Assembly (NCBI GenBank): GCA_900321645.1
Contig: ONWZ01000005.1
Span: 1-16,345 of the forward strand
DNA length: 16,345 bases
Source of the DNA: an uncultured Eubacteriales bacterium
GTDB taxonomy: Bacteria > Bacillota_I > Bacilli_A > RF39 > UBA660
Direction: 5' to 3'
Shown here: positions 1-7,021 of the stretch, in pieces
How the letters are laid out: each line of letters begins with the position of its first letter
Numbering within the stretch: position 1 is the stretch's first letter
Notes under the pieces: generated by a model
Told to the model about the DNA's origin: nothing
Seen by the model: only the letters and a program-made list of their open reading frames with translations
Database searches by the model: none
Translations under genes and position numbers: made by a program

Positions 1-1
1 G

Positions 2-1717
2 ATTTATGTTAGTTTAAGTGTTAATATTTATCAAGTTGATAATCTAATTGGTAAGAATGTAACTTTTGCTAATAGATTTATTGGTGAGATCAATAATATG
101 TCTTCGACGACAGCTGAAGTTAGTTTGGTGGGCGAAATAGTTAATGGGGTATTTATTCCAGGTAACTTAAGTATGCCACCTTTTGGTAGTGAATGTAGAC
201 TTACTACGAATGAGGAAATCAATTTAATATATGGCGTTAATCAAACAACCGATTTAATCAAAGTAGGTTCGTCGTATACCTATAAGAATTATCCGGTATA
301 TTTAAATGTTAATGCTTTCTTTTCCGGTCATTTTGCAATATTTGGTAATAGTGGTTCTGGTAAGAGTTATTTTGTATCAAGATTATTACAAGGAGTATTT
401 TATGATGCTCGTAGATTACCACTTAATACCAATATCTTTTTGTTTGATGCATATGGTGAATATCAACAAGCTTTTGATAATATTAGTCAAGTAAATAACA
501 ATTTAAATTATCGAGTATTTACTACTAACTTAAGAGATAATAATTATGAAAAAGTCGTTATTCCATTTTGGTTTTTAACGGTTGATGATTTATGTTTACT
601 CTTGGATGTCGATGATCAAAGACAAATTCCTATTGTTGAAAAAGCTTTAAAATTAGTAGCGTATTTTTGCGATAATGCTGAAGAAACGAAGAATCAAAAA
701 AATGATATTATTGCAAGAAGCTTACTAGATGTTATATTTTCGGGAGTAAGTCATAATGAAGTTAGAAATAAGTTAATAACCATTTTAACTAAATTTAGTA
801 CTGATGAAATAAACTTGGAAATAAATTTAACTAAGGGTGGTTGGACAAGAAGTATCAGACAATGCTTGCAGATTGATGAGACTGGTAAATTTGCCGACAT
901 TGAAATTGTCATTAACTATTTAGAGCAATATTGTCAAAGTGATTTTGAATTAACTTTACCGGATGGTACATATATGTACTCAATTAAGGATTATTATAAT
1001 GCCCTAGAATTTGCTTTGATTAGCGAAGGAGTATTCAGTAGTAACAAAATATTTGATTATGCCAATGTTTTAAAAGTCCGATTAAATTCATTAATTAATA
1101 GTGATTATGTCAATTACTTCAATTGTGATAGATATATGCGAAAAGAAGATTTTATTAAATTCTTATTATATAAAAATGGTAATATGAAATGTCAGGTAGT
1201 TAATTTTAATATTAATTATGTCGATGATAGATTTGCAAAGGTATTAGTTAAAGTATACTCCAAGATATTATTTGATTATGTAGCGTTACTTCCTAATCGA
1301 GCATCAATGCCTTTTCATATAGTTTTGGAAGAAGCTCATCGTTATGTTCAAAATGATATTGATACCCAAATTTTAGGATATAATATTTTTGATCGTATTG
1401 CTAAAGAGGGTCGAAAATATGGCATTTTACTTGGTATCATTAGCCAAAGACCATCTGAGATTAGCGAGACAACGGTTAGCCAATGTTCTAACTTTGCAAT
1501 CTTTAAAATATTTAATCATTTAGACATAAAATTTGTCTATGATATTATTCCGGGAATAAGTGATAGCACAATGGATAAAATTAAAATATTGACGCCAGGT
1601 AATTGTATGTTATTTGGGACGGCATTTAAGATGCCAATCTTGACAACTGTCGATAAACCTAATCCAACACCGCATAGTGATTCATGTAATATTAGTAATA
1701 CATGGTATGTTAGTTAA
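2..1717 (+). CDS. herA: HerA-type ATP-binding DNA translocase, 5' end outside the window
   Basis: This is a FtsK/HerA-superfamily ATPase, a family of hexameric pumps that move along DNA and usually work with a nuclease or effector partner. The frame is open from base 2. The 32 codons before the first ATG (98) read as the beta-rich N-terminal HAS-barrel of HerA, so the gene starts upstream of the window and ATG 98 is internal. Walker A (GNSGSGKS) is encoded at 344-367. Walker B with the catalytic acid pair (VLEEAHRY) follows at 1322-1345. KEGRKYG (from 1403) and SQRPSEI (1442-1462) are the conserved HerA strand and sensor/arginine-finger segments. Some 571 residues are visible, near full length. 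The C-terminal tail, rich in Pro, Ser and Asp and ending near a Trp, resembles HerA proteins paired with SIR2 or DUF4297 effectors; that is recollection, not a search. The partner is not in view. Confidence 0.86.
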   Translation: MYVSLSVNIYQVDNLIGKNVTFANRFIGEINNMSSTTAEVSLVGEIVNGVFIPGNLSMPPFGSECRLTTNEEINLIYGVNQTTDLIKVGSSYTYKNYPVYLNVNAFFSGHFAIFGNSGSGKSYFVSRLLQGVFYDARRLPLNTNIFLFDAYGEYQQAFDNISQVNNNLNYRVFTTNLRDNNYEKVVIPFWFLTVDDLCLLLDVDDQRQIPIVEKALKLVAYFCDNAEETKNQKNDIIARSLLDVIFSGVSHNEVRNKLITILTKFSTDEINLEINLTKGGWTRSIRQCLQIDETGKFADIEIVINYLEQYCQSDFELTLPDGTYMYSIKDYYNALEFALISEGVFSSNKIFDYANVLKVRLNSLINSDYVNYFNCDRYMRKEDFIKFLLYKNGNMKCQVVNFNINYVDDRFAKVLVKVYSKILFDYVALLPNRASMPFHIVLEEAHRYVQNDIDTQILGYNIFDRIAKEGRKYGILLGIISQRPSEISETTVSQCSNFAIFKIFNHLDIKFVYDIIPGISDSTMDKIKILTPGNCMLFGTAFKMPILTTVDKPNPTPHSDSCNISNTWYVS

Positions 1718-1721
1718 AAAG

Positions 1722-1757
1722 AAGATAATTCTTAAAAATAGAATTATCTTTTATTTT
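1722..1757 (+). terminator. Rho-independent terminator after herA
   Basis: A perfect 11-bp stem pairs AAGATAATTCT (1722-1732) with AGAATTATCTT (1740-1750) around a 7-base loop. It is followed by the T-rich TTATTTT. It starts four bases after the herA stop and separates that gene from the suf operon. The stem is AT-rich and the T tract is interrupted once, so efficiency may be moderate. Confidence 0.8.
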
Positions 1758-1771
1758 AAGGCTTTTTGTTG

Positions 1772-1777
1772 TATAAT
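1772..1777 (+). promoter_or_regulatory. Putative sigma-A -10 box of the suf operon
   Basis: A consensus TATAAT lies between the herA terminator and sufC. No good -35 is found 17 bases upstream; that region overlaps the terminator's T tract. A start about 7 bases downstream would give a leader of only about 10 bases before the sufC ATG at 1795. Position and consensus support it; the missing -35 and the AT-rich background limit confidence. Confidence 0.55.
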
Positions 1778-1780
1778 TTA

Positions 1781-1785
1781 GGTGG
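1781..1785 (+). promoter_or_regulatory. Ribosome binding site that decides the sufC start
   Basis: AGGTGG (1780-1785) lies 9 bases before ATG 1795. The in-frame GTG at 1786 abuts this site and has no ribosome site of its own, so ATG 1795 is preferred. Confidence 0.6.
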
Positions 1786-1794
1786 GTGAAGAGT

Positions 1795-2565
1795 ATGCTA
1801 ACAATTAATAATTTAAGTGTTAAGGTAGAAAATAAAGAAGTATTAAATAATTTTAACTTAGATATAGATAAAGGTAGTGTTCATGTTATTATGGGTCCTA
1901 ATGGGGTTGGCAAATCCACTTTGTCGAGAGTCATTATGGGTGATAATAATTATAAAATTACAAAAGGTAATATTCTTTTTAATGACGAAGATATTACTAG
2001 ATTACCAGTTGATGAACGTAGTAAAAGAGGAATTTTCTTGGCGATGCAATATCCAATGGAAATCGATGGAGTTAGTAATCAGGACTTCTTAAGAATGGCT
2101 ATTTCATCTCATGAAGGGAAGAAAATAGGGCTATATGATTTTATCAAAAGATGTGAATTAGCAGCCGATGATCTTAAAATGGATAAGAATTTAATACATC
2201 GTTCTTTAAATGTGGGATTCTCGGGTGGCGAGAAAAAGAAAAATGAAGTTTTGCAATTAAAATTATTAAAGCCATCATTTGTTATTTTGGATGAACTAGA
2301 TTCAGGATTAGATGTTGATAGTTTAAGAATAGCGGCTACTAATATTGCTAAATATAAGAAAGAATATCCCAATACAGCTATTTTAATAATCACGCATTTA
2401 ACTAAAATACTCGATTATATTAAACCAGATTTTGTTCATATAATTGCCAATGGTAAAATAATTAAAACGGGTGATTATTTATTAGCTAAAGAAATAGAAA
2501 AAAATGGTTATAATGAATATTTAACTAAGGCAAATATTATGCTTGAGGAAAAAGATGATGAATAA
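1795..2565 (+). CDS. sufC: SufC, ABC-type ATPase of the SUF iron-sulfur assembly complex
   Basis: SufC is the cytosolic ATPase that binds SufB and SufD and drives the conformational change for Fe-S cluster assembly. The protein is 256 residues, usual for the family. Walker A (GPNGVGKST) is at residues 34-42. The signature SGGEKKK at 143-149, followed by NEVLQL, is diagnostic of SufC rather than a transporter ATPase. Walker B plus D-loop (LDELDSGLD) is at 165-173, and the switch His is H201 in IITH. ATG 1795 is chosen over GTG 1786 from the ribosome-site position. It is the first gene of the operon, and its 3' end overlaps the next gene by about 11 bases in another frame, suggesting translational coupling. 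Confidence 0.97.
   Translation: MLTINNLSVKVENKEVLNNFNLDIDKGSVHVIMGPNGVGKSTLSRVIMGDNNYKITKGNILFNDEDITRLPVDERSKRGIFLAMQYPMEIDGVSNQDFLRMAISSHEGKKIGLYDFIKRCELAADDLKMDKNLIHRSLNVGFSGGEKKKNEVLQLKLLKPSFVILDELDSGLDVDSLRIAATNIAKYKKEYPNTAILIITHLTKILDYIKPDFVHIIANGKIIKTGDYLLAKEIEKNGYNEYLTKANIMLEEKDDE
2545..2548 (+). promoter_or_regulatory. Ribosome binding site for the sufD-like gene, inside sufC
   Basis: GAGG followed by AAAAAG precedes two consecutive ATG codons (2555, 2558). The in-frame TTG at 2543 overlaps this site and cannot be the start it serves. The site lies within the last codons of sufC. Confidence 0.6.
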
Positions 2566-3298
2566 AATATTAATAGCTAAAAATATGATAGCTGGCGATG
2601 AAGTTAAGATAGATGGTAATACAATTACATTTGATAGTGATGGTGAATATATTCTTGAATATACTGATAATGGTAGTTATGAATTAGAATTTATTATCAA
2701 TGCGAAAATTAAATTAATTGAAGTCAGTTATGATAATTCATTAGAAATAAATAATAAATATTTGATTAATGATAGTTTGAAAATAGTTAAGTTTTATAAT
2801 AATAAAAAGGTATTAGAAAATATTGATATTAATTTGGTTAAGGAGAATGCTCGTATCGATTATCATTTAGCTAATATTTGCAAAGAAGAAGAAAGATATA
2901 CAATTAATATTAATCATAAATGTAAGAAGACATTTAGTAATATTATTAATCGTTCAATTGCTTTTAAAAATAGTATTTTAAAATTTATTATCAATAGTAA
3001 TGTTCCCCAAAAAGCAATTGAATCAGGGTTAGATCAAAATACTAGAATTATCACAATGGGTGAATGTGATACCAAAATTAGTCCAAATATGTTTATTGAT
3101 TTGGATGATGTAATAGCTAAACATGGTTCGGCGATTGGAACATTTAAGGATGACCAGGTCTTTTATTTGATGAGTAAAGGTATCAATTATAATGATGCAT
3201 TAAAATTATTAATAAAAGGATATATTGTTGGAAATCTAGAAATTGATTTTGAAAATCGTAAGAAAATTATCGATATTATCGATATGTATTGGAGGTGA
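2555..3298 (+). CDS. sufD: Compact SufD-like Fe-S cluster assembly protein
   Basis: This member of the SufB/SufD family would form the SUF scaffold with SufC. It has 247 residues from ATG 2555 (ATG 2558 is equally possible), against roughly 420-440 for ordinary SufD. The N-terminal helical domain is essentially missing. What remains is a beta-rich stretch (about residues 1-130, the beta-helix core) and a helical C-terminus. The C-terminal signature is clear: ECDTK near 170, AKHGSAIG with H190, then FYLMSKGI. His followed by Gly is the SufD pattern; SufB has His-Glu there. C171 lies next to the position of SufB's catalytic Cys by my hand alignment, where SufD normally has none. Its position between sufC and sufS supports the call. 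It could instead be a merged SufB/D-type single scaffold. The stop is TGA within the sufS ribosome site. Confidence 0.82.
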   Translation: MMNKILIAKNMIAGDEVKIDGNTITFDSDGEYILEYTDNGSYELEFIINAKIKLIEVSYDNSLEINNKYLINDSLKIVKFYNNKKVLENIDINLVKENARIDYHLANICKEEERYTININHKCKKTFSNIINRSIAFKNSILKFIINSNVPQKAIESGLDQNTRIITMGECDTKISPNMFIDLDDVIAKHGSAIGTFKDDQVFYLMSKGINYNDALKLLIKGYIVGNLEIDFENRKKIIDIIDMYWR

Positions 3299-3301
3299 GG
3301 T

Positions 3302-4501
3302 ATGAATAGAGAAGATTTTACCATTTTAAATGATACGAAGATGGTATATTTTGATAATGGAGCAACAACTTTAAAACCTGATTGTGTTAAAAAAAAGATA
3401 GATGAATATTATAATGTATATACTTCAAGTATTCATCGTGGCGACTATAAGAATAGTTTGAAAGTATCTGATATGTATGAAGAAGGAAGAAAAGTAGTAG
3501 CTAATTTTTTGGGTGCTAAGCATCCTAGTGAAATAGTTTTTACAAGTGGTACAACTGATTCGCTTAATAAGATTGTTTTTGGTTATTTTCGTCATCAACT
3601 AAAAAGTGGGGATGAAGTATTAATTACGGAAACAGAGCATGCTTCCAATGTCTTACCTTGGTTTATGCTGGCTAAGGAGATGGGGATAGTTGTTAAATAT
3701 ATTCCATTAAATGAAAATAATGAAGTAACATTAAATAATTTAAGAGAAACAATCAGTAATAAAACAAAAGTAGTATCAATAGCTCATATAACGAATGTGA
3801 TTGGCGATATTAGAGATATTAAGAACATTACTAAAGTGTGCCATGAACATAATATTTTAGTGGTTGTTGATGCTGCTCAAAGTGTAGCTCATACGAAAAT
3901 AGATGTTAGTGATATGGATATTGACTTTATGGCTTTTTCTGGTCATAAAATATATGGACCTACCGGTATTGGGGTATTATATGGTAAATTTGATTTATTG
4001 AAAGATTTAATACCAACTAGTTATGGTGGGGGAATGAATGCCATTTTTAATAAAGATGGTTATGTTGAATTAAAAGATTTACCAGATAGGTTAGAAGCAG
4101 GGACACCTAATATTGAAGGTGTGTTAGGATTAGCTGAGGCTATTAAATATGTTGAACAAATAGGACTTGATAAAATTCAAAATTATGAAAAGGAACTTAG
4201 AAAATACTTGGTAGATAGACTTAGTGAATTAGATTTTATTAAGATATATAATAAAAATAATGAAGCAGCTATTATCGCTTTCAATATTGAAGGAGTATTT
4301 AGTCAAGATACGGCTATTTATTTAGATAAATATAATATTTGTGTTAGAGCTGGTAATCATTGCGCTAAGTTAACAAAAGATGTTTTTGATGTGGCAAATA
4401 CGGTAAGAATAAGCTTGAGTTTTTATAATACAAAAGATGAGATTGATCTATTAATTAATGTCCTTAAGAATAGTGAAAACATTTGGAAGGAGATTCTATA
4501 A
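3302..4501 (+). CDS. sufS: SufS, PLP-dependent cysteine desulfurase
   Basis: SufS removes sulfur from L-cysteine, leaving alanine and a persulfide on its active-site cysteine, which it passes to SufU. The protein has 399 residues, close to the usual 400-410. PLP-site residues are visible: H113 in TETEHASN, D190 in VVVDAAQS and the Schiff-base lysine K216 in SGHKIYGP. The catalytic cysteine is C354 in RAGNHCAK; most SufS proteins have GHHCAQP here, so Asn and Lys replace the first His and the Gln. The position matching the zinc-swapping His342 of Bacillus subtilis SufS appears to be Q335. GGAGG at 3291-3295, within the last sufD codons, gives a 6-base spacing to ATG 3302. The next gene starts one base inside the stop codon. 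I am sure of the family; SufS rather than IscS/NifS follows from the operon and the motif around C354. Confidence 0.96.
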   Translation: MNREDFTILNDTKMVYFDNGATTLKPDCVKKKIDEYYNVYTSSIHRGDYKNSLKVSDMYEEGRKVVANFLGAKHPSEIVFTSGTTDSLNKIVFGYFRHQLKSGDEVLITETEHASNVLPWFMLAKEMGIVVKYIPLNENNEVTLNNLRETISNKTKVVSIAHITNVIGDIRDIKNITKVCHEHNILVVVDAAQSVAHTKIDVSDMDIDFMAFSGHKIYGPTGIGVLYGKFDLLKDLIPTSYGGGMNAIFNKDGYVELKDLPDRLEAGTPNIEGVLGLAEAIKYVEQIGLDKIQNYEKELRKYLVDRLSELDFIKIYNKNNEAAIIAFNIEGVFSQDTAIYLDKYNICVRAGNHCAKLTKDVFDVANTVRISLSFYNTKDEIDLLINVLKNSENIWKEIL

Positions 4502-4923
4502 TGGATAATGATATGAAAAGAAGTATTATTCTTGATAATTATCAAGATGCTAAGAATAGAATGATTCCTGAAAATACTGATGACTATGTGATGATTAATA
4601 GTAATAATCAAAGTTGTATCGATAATATTAATATTTATGTAAAATTAAATAATGAAAAAATTGAAGATATTAAATTTGATGGTGAAGCATGTGTTATTGC
4701 GATATCAAGTACATCAATTTTGAGTAATTTGTTGATTGGTAAGACTGTTTCTGAAGCCAAAGAAATACTCAATAATTATTTTAATATGATTGAAGAGAAA
4801 GAATATAATCAAAATATATTAGACGAAGCAAATGTTTTTGAAGATATGTATAAACAACCATCTAGAAAAACATGTGCCACATTATTTGCAAGAGGGATTA
4901 ATAATTATTTAAAAGATAAATAG
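4501..4923 (+). CDS. sufU: SufU, zinc-dependent sulfurtransferase partner of SufS
   Basis: SufU accepts persulfide sulfur from SufS; in Firmicutes it is a zinc protein rather than a true cluster scaffold. The protein has 140 residues. All four expected zinc ligands are present: C39 and D41 in QSCIDN (usually CGD, so Gly is replaced by Ile), C64 in DGEACVIA and C125 in RKTCATL. R122, just before the third Cys, is also conserved in the family. The spacing from C64 to C125 keeps the insertion that separates SufU from IscU. AAGGAG (4487-4492) is 8 bases before ATG 4501, and the start shares one base with the sufS stop, so translation is coupled. It ends the operon; a terminator follows at once and no sufB comes after it. 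Confidence 0.95.
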   Translation: MDNDMKRSIILDNYQDAKNRMIPENTDDYVMINSNNQSCIDNINIYVKLNNEKIEDIKFDGEACVIAISSTSILSNLLIGKTVSEAKEILNNYFNMIEEKEYNQNILDEANVFEDMYKQPSRKTCATLFARGINNYLKDK

Positions 4924-4950
4924 ATAGTTTAAAGCTATCTTTTTATTTTT
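4922..4950 (+). terminator. Rho-independent terminator of the suf operon
   Basis: AGATAG (4922-4927) pairs with CTATCT (4935-4940) around a 7-base loop and is followed by TTTTATTTTT. The stem begins inside the sufU stop codon. The 6-bp stem is short, but the long T tract and its position at the operon end support it. Confidence 0.75.
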
Positions 4951-4963
4951 CACTTGAACTGTA

Positions 4964-4992
4964 TTGCGATAAGAAATTAGAAGTGATATAAT
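4964..4992 (+). promoter_or_regulatory. Sigma-A promoter of the envelope cluster
   Basis: A -35 box TTGCGA (4964-4969) is separated by exactly 17 bases from TATAAT (4987-4992), which is preceded by an extended -10 TGA. Transcription would begin near 4999, leaving a leader of about 14 bases before ATG 5013. It follows the suf terminator directly and fits well. Confidence 0.8.
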
Positions 4993-5001
4993 AAATATAA
5001 T

Positions 5002-5009
5002 GGGTGGTG
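5002..5009 (+). promoter_or_regulatory. Ribosome binding site that decides the 5013 start
   Basis: GGGTGGTG lies just before ATG 5013 (GGTGG at 5003-5007, spacing 5). The in-frame GTG codons at 5004 and 5007 are inside this site, so ATG 5013 is the likely start. Confidence 0.6.
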
Positions 5010-5012
5010 CAT

Positions 5013-7010
5013 ATGGTTGGTTTTTTATATTTAATATTAGCTATTAGTTTTGGATGTATCCTTATTAAGAGAGTATGTAATGTTAAAAAAATGTATTCTG
5101 CAATAAATAGCAAATTAGTAGATTTACCAGAAATCTTATTTATTTTACCAGCTGGCGCTACAGTTGGGATACTTTTGGTAGCATTTTTAAATTATTATTT
5201 AATTTATGCATTAAATATGTTTTTAAATATACCATTAAATAAAATATATATGATTTCGATAATTATTGTGAGTATTCTTTTAATGATTGCATTAGCAGTT
5301 AATTTTAAGCATACAAAAAGAATTGAAAAGATAGATAAATACTATTTAAAAGTCATATTATTTTTAATTATTATGGCTTGTTTTTTAATCTTTTATGGTT
5401 ATTTTATGCGCGGAAGTTATTTACATCTTGGCCCAACAATCCATTCTGATTTATCACCACATACGGCTTTAGTTGAGTCTTTTGGAAATGGTGCAAATAT
5501 TCCAACGATGTACTCACATTTTAGTAATGATGGCATTAGGTATCATTTCTTCTTTTATTTCTTTGCGGGAATACTAAAATATTTAGGAATGCGATTAGAT
5601 TTTGCTTTAAATATTCCAACTGTCATTGGAATCGTTAGTGCACTTATGCTCGCAGGATTATTTGCTAATTTATTGTCATCATCTAAAAAGGCATACTTTT
5701 GGGCTCCCACTTTAATTCTATTTCGTAGTTCATTTGCTATTTTTGATATGATTAAGGGACAATCTTTACTTACTTTTGTGAGTAGAGTAATTCACAATAC
5801 AGATTGGTATCATACTACTCCTTATGATGAATGGGGATTGTGGGCAATAAATGTCTATGCTAATCAAAGACATTTAATATTTGGCTTTGCAATTCTTTTA
5901 ACAATAGTTATGTTATTTATTCCATATGTTAAAAAGACAGTTGCTAATTTAAAAAAGTGTTCTTTTAAAAAAGGACTACATTATTTATTCTTGGATTTAG
6001 GCAGTTGGAAAATACAAGATTTTAAATTGTTAGTTTTAGTTTCTTTAATTATAATTGCTTTACCATATTTTCATGCGACAGTTTTAATAACATTATTATT
6101 AATATTATTCGTTATGGCTATGTTTAGTGAGAATAAATTATCATATCTAATTATTGCTATTTTAGCTATTTTATCTTCTTATTTTCAAACGGCATTTTTT
6201 GCTGGAAAAGTTGCCGGAGTAGTATCATTTAAACCGGTTTTTGGTTTTGTTATGGAAACAACTTCAATTGTTATAATTATCAAATATTTAATAGTACTAA
6301 CTGGTTTGACATTAATTTTAGGTTGGCTTTATGTATTTAAAAAAAGAGACTATCTATTAATACTAGGAATAGCATTCTTTGTACCAGTTATTTTTGCTAA
6401 TGTTTGTCAATTATCGGTAGATTTGTTAGCGAATCATAAATTTATTCAACTAACGATAAATCTATTTTCAATTTTTGTTGGTGCTTTTTTGGGCGAATAT
6501 AGTTTGAAGAAGAAAACTTACTTTCGACAAATAGTTTTAATTATAATGATTTTCTTATTAACGGCAACAGGAATTAGTGAGTGGTTTATTTATATCAATA
6601 TGAATAAGTATACAAGTGCGTTTAATGAACTATCAGATGTAACTTTGTGGCTTAAGAATAATACAGAACCTACCGATACGTTACTTACACCATATTGGTC
6701 AATGCATAGTGAATACTTATCTGGTAGGCAAATATACTATGGTTGGCCTTATTATGCTTGGTCAGCTGGTCATAATACGGCTGAAAGAAGTAAAAAATAT
6801 TTCTATTTATTACGTGGCTGTGATGATAATATCGAAGAATTTATTAAATTGTGTCAGGAAGAAAAAATTAAATATTTTATTGATACGGAAGAATATTACG
6901 ATTTTGATGATATAGGTTATGAAGATTATCATCGTGAATATATTACTAGTAATTTGAAATTAGTTCAAGAATTTCCGCAAGAGGGAACTAGAATCTATCA
7001 AATATATTAG
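5013..7010 (+). CDS. Polytopic membrane protein, probable GT-C-fold glycosyltransferase
   Basis: This 665-residue protein has roughly a dozen hydrophobic segments and a soluble C-terminal domain of about 120 residues after the last one. The loop after the early membrane segments holds HSDLSPH (144-150) and, near 170-178, FSNDGIRYH. GT-C glycosyltransferases carry catalytic acidic residues in this first outer loop, so D146 and D173 are candidates. Other polar clusters are NQRH (284-287) and NHKF (474-477). The C-terminal domain (SGRQIYYGW, with GW at 577-578) resembles in layout the C-terminal domains of the next two genes, so I infer a distant relative. No exact family is recognised. It is the first gene after a strong promoter and 11 bases before the next gene. 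It could instead be a polymerase or flippase, but the outer acidic loop and the tail favour GT-C. Confidence 0.62.
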   Translation: MVGFLYLILAISFGCILIKRVCNVKKMYSAINSKLVDLPEILFILPAGATVGILLVAFLNYYLIYALNMFLNIPLNKIYMISIIIVSILLMIALAVNFKHTKRIEKIDKYYLKVILFLIIMACFLIFYGYFMRGSYLHLGPTIHSDLSPHTALVESFGNGANIPTMYSHFSNDGIRYHFFFYFFAGILKYLGMRLDFALNIPTVIGIVSALMLAGLFANLLSSSKKAYFWAPTLILFRSSFAIFDMIKGQSLLTFVSRVIHNTDWYHTTPYDEWGLWAINVYANQRHLIFGFAILLTIVMLFIPYVKKTVANLKKCSFKKGLHYLFLDLGSWKIQDFKLLVLVSLIIIALPYFHATVLITLLLILFVMAMFSENKLSYLIIAILAILSSYFQTAFFAGKVAGVVSFKPVFGFVMETTSIVIIIKYLIVLTGLTLILGWLYVFKKRDYLLILGIAFFVPVIFANVCQLSVDLLANHKFIQLTINLFSIFVGAFLGEYSLKKKTYFRQIVLIIMIFLLTATGISEWFIYINMNKYTSAFNELSDVTLWLKNNTEPTDTLLTPYWSMHSEYLSGRQIYYGWPYYAWSAGHNTAERSKKYFYLLRGCDDNIEEFIKLCQEEKIKYFIDTEEYYDFDDIGYEDYHREYITSNLKLVQEFPQEGTRIYQIY

Positions 7011-7021
7011 GGGGACAAACA

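Noticed and set aside
98..100. ATG 98 as the true start of the HerA gene
   Set aside because: The frame is open back to base 2 and the upstream codons continue a plausible HerA N-terminal barrel; no good ribosome site precedes ATG 98.
2109..2393. Minus-strand open frame of 94 codons inside sufC
   Set aside because: It lies opposite a strongly supported gene, has no recognisable domain or ribosome site and is a by-product of AT-rich codon use. The other minus-strand frames (for example 31-222, 9471-9683, 14252-14461, 15032-15235) are rejected likewise.
2555..3298. SufB instead of SufD
   Set aside because: The motif after the conserved His is Gly (KHGSAIG), not the His-Glu of SufB, and the protein is far too short.
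3291..3310. A true SufD-SufS fusion by UGA-as-tryptophan decoding
   Set aside because: Conserved tryptophans across the window are TGG, the stop falls at the normal SufS boundary, and an ideal ribosome site precedes the sufS ATG.
5013..7010. O-antigen polymerase (Wzy) or Wzx flippase
   Set aside because: It has a soluble C-terminal domain and an acidic outer loop typical of GT-C proteins, and no Wzy/Wzx pattern was recognised.
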